From Lacrimispora sphenoides (GTDB taxonomy: Bacteria; Bacillota; Clostridia; Lachnospirales; Lachnospiraceae), in NCBI RefSeq assembly GCF_900105215.1, contig NZ_FOIP01000001.1, forward strand, positions 3,350,501 through 3,414,500: 64,000 nt of DNA, in the 5' to 3' direction. The stretch's first letter is position 1; each line of letters opens with the position of its first letter. Made by a program: the position numbers and the translations under genes. The notes beneath the pieces were generated by a model. The model was not told the DNA's origin. It saw only the letters and a list, made by a program, of their open reading frames with translations, and searched no databases. This document shows, piece after piece, positions 50,970 to 61,423 of this stretch.

Positions 50970-53921
50970 ATGAAAAATGAGAGAATGCTTAAATCAATGA
51001 TTGCCAAGTGCCTGGTGTTGGCAATGGGCATTAGTTTTGTGCCTGGGAATATTTGGGCACAATCACGAAACAGCCCAATGTTAAAGGATCAGGTAATTGC
51101 TACACCATCCAATGCTGACGAATTTATAGGGGAGGAAGAGGAAGTAGAAATCACGGACGATTATGATTTAGCGACGGATTCTGATGCCAAAGGAAAGATT
51201 CCGGTTGAAAATTTGGTTTTATTAACAAATCCTGTTCCTTTTGAAGAGATAACACTGGATGGACGAGAGTTTTCTACAATAGTTTCCGGTAATGCGGTTC
51301 CATACTATCACGTCATTAAGTATACTGTTCCTGAAGGTAAGGGTGGGCACTATACAATAGATGCTGAATATATCGATAGTAGTTATGGTTCATTTACCTT
51401 TTATATTTGTAACGAAGAACAATATGAAACAATATGTAATAAAATTGAAACGAAAGGATATCCGGTTTATGCATCAACACCAACGGAGTGTCTTGCTTAC
51501 AAGAGCTATGGATCTCTTGGTTATCGGCTGGAGGAGGGGCAGGATTACTACTTTATTTCAGCCCAGAGAAATGATGATGATGATGATTATAATTTAGCCC
51601 TGACACGTGACATAGACGTGACTCTCGATTGTTCAGATGCCGCAAGTGCAGGAACACAGGCATTATATTCTAAAGGTAGTGAGTGGCATTATTCCAGCAA
51701 CAGAGATTCATTTTATGGGGAGAGAAACATTACTCGTCCGGAAAAATCAGGGTATCGATTTGAAGGATATTATATGGAGGCGAATGGACATGGAATACAG
51801 GTGATTGATGACCAGGGTGAGATTTTGCCGGAAATGAGTGCACTGTCAGAAGATTGCACAGTGTATGCTCATTGGAAACCATTTAGTCCGGTTTCCTTTC
51901 AGGTGATCAAACTGGAGGGGCGAAGATTTTCCATGATTGTATCCGGCGGTGAACGCCCATATTATCAAGCTTTAAAATTTACAGTTCCCGAAGATGGCGG
52001 CGGCTCTTATTCATTTTATCAATCCCGTATAAAAGATGAGATTGATGCGTCCGGCTATATTTGCACGCCAGAGCAATATGAAAGGATGTGCCATAAAATT
52101 GAGCAAAATAAATGCTCTATTTTCTCACCGGCACAAACAGATTATCTGATATATGATTATTATTTCTATGGCATTGATTATAAATTAGAGGCTGGAAAGG
52201 ATTATTACTTTATCTCGGCCGGTAACAGCGATAAAGAAGGTAATTATAAGGTAGTCTTTGAGCGTAATATCACGGTCACTTTCGTAGCGTCAGATGCAGA
52301 TCAGCCTGGAACTGCTGCAGTTTATTCGAAAGGTGGCAAATGGATTGAGAGGGGCGGTTCGTATTCTAATTTTAAAAAAATAAGTCGTCCGCAAAAAGAT
52401 GGCTTTAAATTTGCCGGATATTTTACAGCGGCGAATGGACTGGGGATAAAGGTCATCGATTATGATGGGGAGATTCTTGCGGAAATGTCAGAGTTGAACA
52501 ATGATACAACAGTCTATGCCCACTGGGAACGCTTCAGTCCGGTTGAGTATGAAGATATTTTGCTGTCAGATGGCAGATATTCAGTCAATTGCATTGCAGA
52601 GAACGCACCGTACTATAAGGTACTTAGATTTAAAGTACCTGTAAATGGCGACGGATATTATACCTTCTATTATAGCAGTGATGAAGATGTGCATATGTAT
52701 GGCTATTTGTGCAATTCTGACCAATATGAAGAATTATGCAGGAAGATAGAGGCTGATGGTTGTGCTCAGCGGTTTCCAAATCCGGAGGATTATTATGTTA
52801 GCTACAGTTCTAATTTGAATGTATGTCATCAATTGGAAAGTGGACAGGAATATTTTTTTGTTGCAGCCAGAGATTCAAAGGAGGTTGAAGGCGAATATCA
52901 ATTATTGTTTAGACGTGACATTGAAGTGGCACTGGATGCGGGAGAGGCAGATTATCAGGGAACTTCAGTGTTATACTCAAGTGGCAATCGATGGAATAAG
53001 AATGATGATCGAGAGTGGGAGACTAATGACATAATAACCCCAAGGAGAGAAGGATATCTGTTTGCTGGTTATTTTACGGAAAAAAACGGCCGGGGAAATA
53101 TGGTAATTGATCAGGATGGCTATATTTACCATGAAAATATGCATGAATTTAAAGATAATACCACGATCTATGCTTTGTGGGAAGATAAAAATCTTGAATT
53201 TAAAACAAGTTACCTGACCAATGGAATAAAAGGTGTTTTGTACAAGCATCAACTGGAAATTGCATCTAAAATGACTTTTTTATGGTGGGTAAGTGAAGGA
53301 GAACTTCCGGGAGGGCTTTACCTGGATTTCTTTAATGGCTTTATTATTGGACTGCCGACTGAAACCGGCACTAAAACGGTCGTAATAACAGCAGGCAATT
53401 CACAGATTAAATTGCACAAAAAATTTACAATCACCATTAATGAGCCGACCCATTCAGACAGTGACGAGGAACATCCGGGTACTTGGATCATGGATGAAAA
53501 CGGCAATTGGCGCTACTACAGCAGCGGCAGCAATTATTATTCAAACGAATGGAAATACCTCGAATACAATGGTACGTCTCACTGGTATTACTTTGGCAGT
53601 GACGGCTATCTAATAACCGGTTGGTTTGCTGACAATACCGGAAAATGGTATTATTTAAATCCTGTTTCCAATGGCACCAGAGGAGCGATGCAGATCGGCT
53701 GGCTGACAGATCCACTGGACGGATACTGCTATTATCTCGATCCACAGACCGGGCAGATGGCAATGAGTTGGGTTAATGTTGATGGCATTTGGTATTACTT
53801 TACCGAGTCGGGAGGAGAATATTCCGGTTGGAAATGGGATGCGGTTGCCGGAGCATGGCAATATGAGAATATCGGAAAACGTCCAACGGGGGCACTGGAA
53901 CCGGATATGAAGCGAAATTAG
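50970..53921 (+). CDS. Large secreted protein with InlB-type repeats and choline-binding-type C-terminus
   Basis: 983 aa with GGGGGG before the ATG. A signal peptide ends near residue 30 (GNIWAQ). Three repeats of ~200 residues follow (about 85-310, 311-525, 526-745). Each opens with a VSF/VEY-like strand and closes with a Listeria-Bacteroides-type motif (GYRFEGYYMEANGHG..., TVYAHWKPFSP). An Ig-like module (~746-830) precedes cell-wall-binding repeats rich in W/Y/G (WRYYSSGSN, WYYFGSDGYLITGWF, WYYLNP). It is a surface adhesin-like protein held by choline or teichoic acid. No sortase motif is seen. Confidence 0.85.
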   Translation: MKNERMLKSMIAKCLVLAMGISFVPGNIWAQSRNSPMLKDQVIATPSNADEFIGEEEEVEITDDYDLATDSDAKGKIPVENLVLLTNPVPFEEITLDGREFSTIVSGNAVPYYHVIKYTVPEGKGGHYTIDAEYIDSSYGSFTFYICNEEQYETICNKIETKGYPVYASTPTECLAYKSYGSLGYRLEEGQDYYFISAQRNDDDDDYNLALTRDIDVTLDCSDAASAGTQALYSKGSEWHYSSNRDSFYGERNITRPEKSGYRFEGYYMEANGHGIQVIDDQGEILPEMSALSEDCTVYAHWKPFSPVSFQVIKLEGRRFSMIVSGGERPYYQALKFTVPEDGGGSYSFYQSRIKDEIDASGYICTPEQYERMCHKIEQNKCSIFSPAQTDYLIYDYYFYGIDYKLEAGKDYYFISAGNSDKEGNYKVVFERNITVTFVASDADQPGTAAVYSKGGKWIERGGSYSNFKKISRPQKDGFKFAGYFTAANGLGIKVIDYDGEILAEMSELNNDTTVYAHWERFSPVEYEDILLSDGRYSVNCIAENAPYYKVLRFKVPVNGDGYYTFYYSSDEDVHMYGYLCNSDQYEELCRKIEADGCAQRFPNPEDYYVSYSSNLNVCHQLESGQEYFFVAARDSKEVEGEYQLLFRRDIEVALDAGEADYQGTSVLYSSGNRWNKNDDREWETNDIITPRREGYLFAGYFTEKNGRGNMVIDQDGYIYHENMHEFKDNTTIYALWEDKNLEFKTSYLTNGIKGVLYKHQLEIASKMTFLWWVSEGELPGGLYLDFFNGFIIGLPTETGTKTVVITAGNSQIKLHKKFTITINEPTHSDSDEEHPGTWIMDENGNWRYYSSGSNYYSNEWKYLEYNGTSHWYYFGSDGYLITGWFADNTGKWYYLNPVSNGTRGAMQIGWLTDPLDGYCYYLDPQTGQMAMSWVNVDGIWYYFTESGGEYSGWKWDAVAGAWQYENIGKRPTGALEPDMKRN

Positions 53922-53979
53922 TAATCTGATTGGTACAAGACACTTGTATCTCAAAAGATAAAAAGATTTAGTTCAATAA

Positions 53980-54020
53980 GAAAGCAAGGCAAAGATAATA
54001 ATCGGAACCTTGCTTTTTTA
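53980..54020. terminator. Terminator after surface-protein gene
   Basis: AAGCAAGG / CCTTGCTT arms enclose ~18 nt and are followed by TTTTTTA. It lies between convergent genes. Confidence 0.75.
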
Positions 54021-54057
54021 TTGCGATTTTAATCTGGAAGATAAGAGATCTCATTCC

Positions 54058-55626
54058 TCACGAGTATTTTAAATTGTTTGGCATTATATTATTTTGATAG
54101 ACTTCTAATTTATTATTTCGCTTATTATACCGGTCTATGAGAAAAGAAAGCCGAAGCAGAAAAAGCGTGTTAATGTCTGTAAGATCTACCCGGCATATTT
54201 CCGTGATACGATTTAACCGGTAGACAAGGGAATTTCGATGGATATACAGACTTTCTGAAGTTAATTTAATGTTACACCCCTTTTCTATGTAGACATATAA
54301 GGTCTTATACAGCTGCGAACCATTTTCGTGGTCATACTGATTGAGTACTGCCAGAGCAGGATGACAGTACCACCCTAATTTATCTGGATTCTTTACTTCC
54401 GAAAACAAATCATAAATCTGATAATCTTGATAGAGGTATACCAATTCTTCCGGGTTTAATTTATGGCCCAACTCTAATGCTGCATGTGCTTGTTCATAGT
54501 GGCTTACAAAGTTTTCAATGCAGGAAAAAGAGTTACTGATTCCCATTCGTATGTGTTCCTTTTTAGAAAAATATTTCAACATTTCCAGTAACTCTAAGCC
54601 TGTTTCAGTATCTTCTTTTAACGGAATAACCGCAACAATCCCGTTATTATGATAAGTAATATGGGTACCGGGAATCTGTTTTTTTAGATTCTTGCATATA
54701 AAATTTTTTAAGTACGGTTGTCCAGGATATCTTGAAGGATGAATGAATAGAACCAGCATTTTCGCAGGAAATTGAAGTTCTGTCAGTCTTGGCATGATAT
54801 CCTTTGATGGCGTTCCGATCAGCATATCATATAATACTTCATGATAAATGCTGTTTTTTTCAAATAAGTCCGATTTATAGTATGAAATGGTGTAGCTGAT
54901 AACATGGCTTATTGTACTTAACATTTCAAAATGGGAAGGAAGAAAGTTGTTCTCTCCTTCAATCATCAATAAAAATCCAATCTGGGTTTGGTTATGAAAA
55001 ACTTTACTGCTTAACTTACGGAATGGGGATTTGTTGCAGGTGACTTCTATGGCGGCTGTAGTCTGGGAAGCGTTGCGTATGGATTTTAATTCTTTTACTT
55101 CATTGATAAATTCATAACAGCAGTATCCCTTCTTTGTATTTTCTATCCAAAGAGGATCGAGGACAGGGATAGATGTAGAATTGGCAATGATTTTAAAGTT
55201 CATATCACAGAACAGCAAAGAATTTCCAAGCCTTACAGAGGCAGCATCAATAACAGCTTCAATGTTATGGGTTTTATCAGCGATAGCAGTAAGTTCCTCA
55301 AAAATTCCTTTTTGAGTCGCTTCAATCAAAGCTTTTGCATCGTTGAATATGGTAAATAAAGAGTCTTCTGCTACCAAAGCGATATTACTACCCACAGTGG
55401 GAAGGGGAGTCGCTGCAGAATCCGTGCGTGCAATTATGCATTGAAATGGTATAGATACTGCATGTTCTAATTGTTTATCATAACCAAAGTAAAGAGTATT
55501 CCTAATCGTATTATCATGCTTGTTGTCAATCAAAGCAACATCCTGTATTTCTAAATCTTCTCCTTGTGATAGGATATCAATTGAATATTCTTCTGAGATT
55601 TTTTCTACAAACTTTGTAAATTTCAT
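54058..55626 (-). CDS. PucR-family transcriptional regulator
   Basis: 522 aa from the ATG at 55626, 5 nt after GGGGG; upstream in-frame ATGs lack a site. The N-terminal ~170 residues are a PucR/GAF-like sensory part, the middle has the GGDEF-like CdaR fold (PAKMLVLFIHPSRY, MGISNSFSCIENFVSHYEQAHAALELG), and the C-terminus is the PucR HTH (IKLTSESLYIHRNSLVYRLNRITEICRVDLTD). It is divergent from the OYE-ADC/SDR operon (191 nt apart) and probably activates it in response to a substrate. Confidence 0.88.
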   Translation of the reverse strand: MKFTKFVEKISEEYSIDILSQGEDLEIQDVALIDNKHDNTIRNTLYFGYDKQLEHAVSIPFQCIIARTDSAATPLPTVGSNIALVAEDSLFTIFNDAKALIEATQKGIFEELTAIADKTHNIEAVIDAASVRLGNSLLFCDMNFKIIANSTSIPVLDPLWIENTKKGYCCYEFINEVKELKSIRNASQTTAAIEVTCNKSPFRKLSSKVFHNQTQIGFLLMIEGENNFLPSHFEMLSTISHVISYTISYYKSDLFEKNSIYHEVLYDMLIGTPSKDIMPRLTELQFPAKMLVLFIHPSRYPGQPYLKNFICKNLKKQIPGTHITYHNNGIVAVIPLKEDTETGLELLEMLKYFSKKEHIRMGISNSFSCIENFVSHYEQAHAALELGHKLNPEELVYLYQDYQIYDLFSEVKNPDKLGWYCHPALAVLNQYDHENGSQLYKTLYVYIEKGCNIKLTSESLYIHRNSLVYRLNRITEICRVDLTDINTLFLLRLSFLIDRYNKRNNKLEVYQNNIMPNNLKYS

Positions 55627-55817
55627 AGTTTCCCCCATTTTAGAAATGATCTGTTTATAAGATATTTTTACTATAGTGCACGATGAACAAATTGTCAAAT
55701 TTTTATCATTCATGGTACACATTGTTAAATTGCTGATTTTAACGTATTCTTATGGCATTATGAAGGTTATCGTTTCATGCAGATAATCTTATAAAGGAAC
55801 ATAGTAGGAGGGGAAAA

Positions 55818-58631
55818 ATGTATAACAAATTATTTGAAGAGGGAAGAATTGGAAAGGTAACGATTAAGAATCGTTTGGTCATGTCTCCGATGGGGTGCGG
55901 ACTTGCCAACCTTGATGGAACGCCTTCTGAAGATATGATTGCTTTTTACGAAGCAAGAGCGGTTGGCGGTGCAGGAATCATCATACCAGAGATTACCCGT
56001 ATCAATGATACGCATGGAGCAGGGCTTATGAGACAGCTGTCAGTCACAAAAGACAGGCATATCGGACCACTGGCTGAACTTGCGGAAGCAGTACATAAGC
56101 ATGGCAGCAAGATATTGATACAGCTGCATCATCCTGGACGTGAAACGGTGTCTGCACTTATTGGCGGGCAGCCGGTAGTTGCACCGTCCCCGATTCCTTG
56201 CAAATTAGTAAAACAGGAGACACGTGCACTTACCATAGATGAAATACAACAATTGATTTTGCAGTTTATTGAAGGTGCTGTCAGAGTTCAAAAAGCAGGT
56301 TGTGACGGCGTGGAATTACACGCAGCACATGGATATCTGTTGCATCAGTTTTTGTCTCCTTATACAAATAAAAGGGAAGACGAATATGGCGGAAGTTTTG
56401 AAAATCGTCTAAGAATGATTATTGAAATTATCGATGGAATACGGAAAGAATGTGGTCCGGATTTCCCGATCGGTGTCCGGTTAAGTGTAGAAGAATTTCT
56501 GGATAAGACAGGTGTAACAGAAGAGTATATCCATATTCAAGATGGTATAAAGATTGCCATGGCCTTAGAGCAGGCGGGTATTGATTTTATTGATACCAGC
56601 TGTGGATTATATGAAACAGGCATGACCTGCATAGAACCTATTTCTTTCCCTCAGGGTTGGAGACATGACATGCTTTTGGCAGTAAAAAGTCATGTGAAAA
56701 TTCCTGTAATCGGTGTATCGGTATTTAGAGAACCTGCAGTAGCGGAAAAATTCCTGGAAGAAGGGGTAGTAGATTTTATTTCCATGGGACGTACCTGGAA
56801 TGCCGATGAAGAGTGGGGGAAAAAAGTACAGGAAGGAAGAGAAAGTGAGTTACGCAAATGCATCTCCTGTCTGCGCTGCTTTGAAAGTCTGAATGAATAT
56901 AACGCTGCCGGTATACCGCCGGAATGCGCACTAAACCCCAGATATGCAAGAGAGCGGAAATATGGGAATCTTGTTCACGATACCAAAGGACATACTGCAA
57001 TTGTTGTTGGCGGCGGACCGGCTGGAATGTGTGCAGCACAAACCCTTGCCCTTCGTGGTGTCAAAGTCACATTGCTTGACCGTCAGAGTGAACTTGGAGG
57101 AACCGTTAATCTGGCCAAGAAACCGCCGTTAAAGGACCGCATGCAGTGGATTGCCGATTACTATAACGGTGAATTGAAACGTCTTGGAGTAGAAGTAAAA
57201 TTAAATACGGAAGCAACTGCAGATATGATTATGGAATATAAGCCGGATGCAGTCATTCTTGCCACAGGCTCTGCATCTATTATTCCAGGAAAAATCCCCG
57301 GAATAAAGGGTGACAACGTATTTGCGGTGGAATCGGTGCTGTCAGGAAATTCAGCATTAAAAGGGAAAAAAGTAGCTGTGATCGGTGCTGGGCTTACAGG
57401 ACTTGAAACGGCAGAATATCTTTGTGAAGAGGGAAATCAGGTCACCATTATTGATATGCTTGATAAGCCTGCTCCAAATGCAAACCATACCAATGTGGCT
57501 GATGTCTGTGGACGGCTTGCCAAATCAGGTGCAGATTATTTGCTGGGACATTCCTTAAAAGAGATAAAAGATAACGGGATTGTACTGGAGAGGTTGGAAG
57601 ATCATGCAGAAGTAAATGTATCTGCCGACGCAGTCGTACTTTCTATTGGATTCAGACCGGATCAATCTTTGGTTTCTGAATTAGAAGCAACGGGTGTAGA
57701 GGTGAAGGTAATAGGAAGTGCCATAAAAGATGGAACTATCGCACCTGCAGTACGTACAGGTTATGAGGCAGGAAGTGAATTATTTATGGAAAAACAAAAA
57801 GCTCCAAGCTTTCGGGTTTCCAAAGATGAAATACCAAACTTCGGCAAGATATCTCTAATGGATAATCAGGAGGGACTCTACATCAGCTATCTTACTGACC
57901 CGGCAGCAATTGCGCGGATACTTCCGCCGCCATTGAAACCATTTTCTATGCCGGTAGTTACCTTATCCATCTGCCATGTGAATAATCCAACATTTGCAGA
58001 TGACTACTATGAAGCTATTTTGGGGGTTTATGCAACCTACGGTAAGACACTTGGTTTATATACGATGGGTCTGGTACTTGGCGGATCCGGAGCTGAAATG
58101 GCAGTACAATGCGGCCGTGATAATGGAAGTATTCCAAAGAAACTGGGAGGAGAATTTGTCATTAGAAGAAATGGTGACACGGTAACAGCAGGAGTAACGA
58201 GAAGAGGAACACAGATTATAGAAGCAACCATGAAATTAGGTGAATATAATAATCCTCTGACCGCGGCTCTCTATCAATTCCCGGCAGCAGGTAAGCAGAC
58301 ATTTGGAGGCGGGTTCTATTTCCATTTTGACCGGATGCCAGATGAAAACGGTGTTTCTCATTTCCTGAACGGAGCATTGCTTATGAATCAATGCGAATAT
58401 AATTATCAATCATGGGAGCCGGGAATGGTTTCGCTCAATTTAAAATCAAGTATTGATGACCCATGGGCAGAACTTCCTGTTAACACCATAATAGGTGGTG
58501 CTTATTCAAAGAACAGTTTGTTAGTACATAAACTTAATTTAGTAGAAAAATTAGAAGCCGATGATGTAATTCCATATTTGTTAACCGGACGCTATGACCG
58601 TACGGCATTTATGGAAACAGGCCGTATTTAA
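55818..58631 (+). CDS. Old-yellow-enzyme/FAD reductase fused to acetoacetate-decarboxylase-like domain
   Basis: 937 aa; dienoyl-CoA reductase-type proteins are ~640-680. Residues 1-~340 are an FMN barrel (RLVMSPMGCG, QLHHPGRE, ELHAAHGYLLHQFLSP with catalytic His/Tyr-type residues, SMGRTWNADEEW). CISCLRC and a later Cys bind a 4Fe-4S cluster. Residues ~390-650 are an FAD/NAD fold (VVGGGPAGMCAA, VIGAGLTGLETAEYL). Residues ~665-937 match the ADC superfamily: ILPPPLKPFSMPVV, YYEAILGVYATY and SIPKKLGGEF, with K774-K775 in the place of the Schiff-base lysine pair of acetoacetate decarboxylase. A reduce-then-decarboxylate or hydratase/aldolase-type reaction is inferred. The SDR gene follows. Confidence 0.88.
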   Translation: MYNKLFEEGRIGKVTIKNRLVMSPMGCGLANLDGTPSEDMIAFYEARAVGGAGIIIPEITRINDTHGAGLMRQLSVTKDRHIGPLAELAEAVHKHGSKILIQLHHPGRETVSALIGGQPVVAPSPIPCKLVKQETRALTIDEIQQLILQFIEGAVRVQKAGCDGVELHAAHGYLLHQFLSPYTNKREDEYGGSFENRLRMIIEIIDGIRKECGPDFPIGVRLSVEEFLDKTGVTEEYIHIQDGIKIAMALEQAGIDFIDTSCGLYETGMTCIEPISFPQGWRHDMLLAVKSHVKIPVIGVSVFREPAVAEKFLEEGVVDFISMGRTWNADEEWGKKVQEGRESELRKCISCLRCFESLNEYNAAGIPPECALNPRYARERKYGNLVHDTKGHTAIVVGGGPAGMCAAQTLALRGVKVTLLDRQSELGGTVNLAKKPPLKDRMQWIADYYNGELKRLGVEVKLNTEATADMIMEYKPDAVILATGSASIIPGKIPGIKGDNVFAVESVLSGNSALKGKKVAVIGAGLTGLETAEYLCEEGNQVTIIDMLDKPAPNANHTNVADVCGRLAKSGADYLLGHSLKEIKDNGIVLERLEDHAEVNVSADAVVLSIGFRPDQSLVSELEATGVEVKVIGSAIKDGTIAPAVRTGYEAGSELFMEKQKAPSFRVSKDEIPNFGKISLMDNQEGLYISYLTDPAAIARILPPPLKPFSMPVVTLSICHVNNPTFADDYYEAILGVYATYGKTLGLYTMGLVLGGSGAEMAVQCGRDNGSIPKKLGGEFVIRRNGDTVTAGVTRRGTQIIEATMKLGEYNNPLTAALYQFPAAGKQTFGGGFYFHFDRMPDENGVSHFLNGALLMNQCEYNYQSWEPGMVSLNLKSSIDDPWAELPVNTIIGGAYSKNSLLVHKLNLVEKLEADDVIPYLLTGRYDRTAFMETGRI

Positions 58632-58693
58632 TTCGATTTTTGGGAATATTATTTGTGATCTCAATTGATAAAAGTGAAAGGATGTATATAAAT

Positions 58694-59470
58694 ATGGAAA
58701 ATTTTTTTGATTTAACTGGAAAAGTAGCTGTAGTAACAGGAGCTAGTTCAGGGCTTGGTGCAGATGCCGCACTAGCCTATGCAAAAGCAGGAGCAGATGT
58801 TGCATTACTGGCAAGACGTATTGAAAAGTTAAACGAAGTAAAAGCAGAAATTGAGAAAATAGGCAGAAAGGTAGTAGCAGTTGGATGTGATGTTACAAAT
58901 GAGGAAAGTGTAAAAACGGCAATGCAAACTGTGCTTGATACCTTCGGCCACATTGATATTTTGTTAAATAATGCAGGAGTTGCTGTTCATGGCGGTGTAG
59001 ACAGCATGTCAGTGGAGGATTGGGATAAATCCTTTGATACGAATGTGAAGGGAATCTTTTTAGCAAGCAAATATGTACTTCCGCAGATGAAGGAAAGAGG
59101 CTATGGTAAAATTATTAATATTGCATCCGTAAATGCAGTTGTTGCAGATAAGTTTGATGTATTTATCAGACATTCCTATAATTCCTCCAAAGCTGCAGTG
59201 GTTGGCTTAACAAGAGGTATGGCAGCTTCCTATGCTAAATATGGTATCACAGTGAATGCCATTGGACCGGCTCTTTTTGAAAGTGAAATGACGAGTGAAA
59301 GTTTATTTAAGTCAGAAAATTTTCTGAACCAATATAATACATTGAACCCGGCAGGACGTCCAGGAAGAAAAGGGGAATTAAATGGTACAGTTCTCTATCT
59401 TTCCAGCGATAGTTCCAGTTATGTTCAGGGCCAGTTCATAATCGTAGATGGCGGCGGAGCCCTTGTATAG
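58694..59470 (+). CDS. Short-chain dehydrogenase/reductase
   Basis: 258 aa from the ATG at 58694, with AAAGGA ~11 nt upstream; longer in-frame starts give an atypical N-terminus. Cofactor motif VTGASSGLGADAA, NNAG at about 90, IASVNAV with the catalytic Ser region and Y-N-S-S-K for the Tyr/Lys pair. VDGGGALV is the family C-terminus. It oxidises or reduces a hydroxyl/keto group with NAD(P). It is 62 nt downstream of the OYE-ADC fusion, so both probably act on one substrate. Confidence 0.92.
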   Translation: MENFFDLTGKVAVVTGASSGLGADAALAYAKAGADVALLARRIEKLNEVKAEIEKIGRKVVAVGCDVTNEESVKTAMQTVLDTFGHIDILLNNAGVAVHGGVDSMSVEDWDKSFDTNVKGIFLASKYVLPQMKERGYGKIINIASVNAVVADKFDVFIRHSYNSSKAAVVGLTRGMAASYAKYGITVNAIGPALFESEMTSESLFKSENFLNQYNTLNPAGRPGRKGELNGTVLYLSSDSSSYVQGQFIIVDGGGALV

Positions 59471-59534
59471 AATTAAGTGTTTTAACTGGCAGTAGTACAA
59501 AATATGGCAAATTACTTTCCAACGGACTCATCTT

Positions 59535-59584
59535 AAAAACACGTTCATAGTTTTGGATACAGACAAAACAGAACGTGTTTTTAA
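59535..59584 (+). terminator. Terminator after SDR gene
   Basis: AAAACACGTTC / GAACGTGTTTT outer stem and GTTTTG / CAAAAC inner stem, ending in a T-run. It lies between the SDR gene and the convergent oleate hydratase gene. Confidence 0.82.
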
Positions 59585-59647
59585 TTTGGCATATTATATT
59601 GGAAAGCAACAATGCAATTCTACTTTGTTGTTGCTGTTGTTATATCA

Positions 59648-61423
59648 CTAAATCAAGTGATATTCTCTGAGCAGTTTTTCAATATCTGTACCCGCAATCT
59701 TCTTCATAGCTTCATTGAATACAACTTTTATATTGGGATCAAGTTCTAAATCTGTAATCCTTCTACCATCTCCCAATTTTGAAGTGGCATTAAGCAGATC
59801 ACGAACATCATACGTGCTTCCCCAGACTTCGGGTACGCCTCGGTCAATATCCAAAAGCGTATAGACACTTTCCATAGCGGTACGGACAGAGTATTCAATT
59901 GTAAAAATCGTATCACGTTTTGTCTCAGCAAATTGGCCAAGGAAAGCAAAGTTTACGCTGCCTGCCGGAATAACGTCAGGACGGTCACCTGCTTCTCGCG
60001 GCATAAAGAAAGCAGTAATATAAGGCATCATACAAGGTACCGTGTTAGCGCTGTGTTCGGCCATATCCTCAATTTCATTTTCCGGAACACCGATGTGATA
60101 CAGCCACTCCATACAGATTTCCTTGCCTGTGCATTCACGCATAGGTTTTTTGACATAATTGCCGGGTTTGTCAGTAAATAAACCGTATATCCAGCCAACC
60201 AACTGATCCTTAGGCTGATTACGGAAATGAGGCTGACGGTTAAATGTCCAGCTGAGCAGCCAGTTGGAATCTTTAACGGTTACAATGCCACCGGTAACCA
60301 CCTTGCCGCTAAATGGATCACGTTTACAAATTTTCTGGATGTAAGGAGGAATTCGGTTATCAAGCGTCGTCACGGTTGCAGACATCCAGTTACTTTGCTC
60401 TGCATCATAGCAGAATTTATCCGGGTGTCCAAAGGACGGATCCTGAGCCGCTATTTTGCGCCACAAATCCCAGCCGCCGCCCTGCTTGATTTCATGGTTG
60501 AAAGATGCAGGAGTGTTTTGGCTGCCGATAGAGGAGTTTTCAACGCAGCCACCGTTAGTGATAAATACCAAATCGTTTTCAGTCAGATCAATGTGCTCTT
60601 TCGCATTGTTCCGGGTAACTTCAATGCAGGTTGCAATTTTTTTATCTTCTTGGGTATCAAATAATATATTTTCTACCTTGGTGCCGTAATGGAATTGGAC
60701 ATCATGAGCTTCCAGATACTTGACTAAAGGCAGAATCATGGATTCATACTGGTTGAGCTTTGTGAACCGGACTGCCGTAAAATCAGGCATACCACCAATA
60801 TGATGAATGAATCGTTTGATGTACAGTTTCATTTCCAGTGCGCTATGCCAATTTTCAAAAGCAAACATGGTACGCCAGTACAGCCAGAAATTCGAGTTCA
60901 GAACTTCGTCGCTGAACAATTCAGAAATACGCCGGTTATACAGAGCCTCGTCCGGTGTGAAGAATAGTCTCATGATCTCCTGCATGCCTTTGTCTGACAA
61001 GGTAAATTTGCCGTCAGTGTGGGCATCTTCGCCGCGATTAACTGTTGCACGCATGAGAGAACTGTTCGGGTCATGCTTATTGAGCCAGTAGAACTCATCA
61101 AGCACACTGGCACCTTCCTTTTCCAGCGATGGAACAGAATGGAATAAGTCCCATAAGCACTCATAGCGATTATCCACCTCGCGTCCGCCGCGAATCACAA
61201 AACCAACGTCGTCATATTTGTAACCATCGCAGGCGCCGCCCGCAAGAGAATCCTTTTCTAATATATGGATTCTTTTTCCATCCATCTGTCCGTCACGAAC
61301 AAGAAAAGCCGCGGCAGCAAGTGAGGCAAGACCTGAACCAATGAGATAGGCTGATTTACCGTCAACACCTTTTGGTTTCTCTGGTCGAGCCAGTGATTCA
61401 TAATTTCCTTTAGAATAATACAT
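59648..61423 (-). CDS. ohyA: Oleate hydratase
   Basis: 591 aa from the ATG at 61423, 8 nt after GGAGG; an ATG at 61438 lies before that site. FAD-binding GSGLASLAAAAFLVRDG near the N-terminus, then GGREVDNRYECLWDLF with the catalytic Glu region, RFIHHIGGMPDFTAVRFTKLNQYESMI and a C-terminal NFAFLGQFAETKRDTIFTIEYSVRTAMESVY. It adds water across the cis-9 double bond of unsaturated fatty acids, a detoxification common in gut Firmicutes. It is a single gene with its own TetR regulator upstream. Confidence 0.95.
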   Translation of the reverse strand: MYYSKGNYESLARPEKPKGVDGKSAYLIGSGLASLAAAAFLVRDGQMDGKRIHILEKDSLAGGACDGYKYDDVGFVIRGGREVDNRYECLWDLFHSVPSLEKEGASVLDEFYWLNKHDPNSSLMRATVNRGEDAHTDGKFTLSDKGMQEIMRLFFTPDEALYNRRISELFSDEVLNSNFWLYWRTMFAFENWHSALEMKLYIKRFIHHIGGMPDFTAVRFTKLNQYESMILPLVKYLEAHDVQFHYGTKVENILFDTQEDKKIATCIEVTRNNAKEHIDLTENDLVFITNGGCVENSSIGSQNTPASFNHEIKQGGGWDLWRKIAAQDPSFGHPDKFCYDAEQSNWMSATVTTLDNRIPPYIQKICKRDPFSGKVVTGGIVTVKDSNWLLSWTFNRQPHFRNQPKDQLVGWIYGLFTDKPGNYVKKPMRECTGKEICMEWLYHIGVPENEIEDMAEHSANTVPCMMPYITAFFMPREAGDRPDVIPAGSVNFAFLGQFAETKRDTIFTIEYSVRTAMESVYTLLDIDRGVPEVWGSTYDVRDLLNATSKLGDGRRITDLELDPNIKVVFNEAMKKIAGTDIEKLLREYHLI

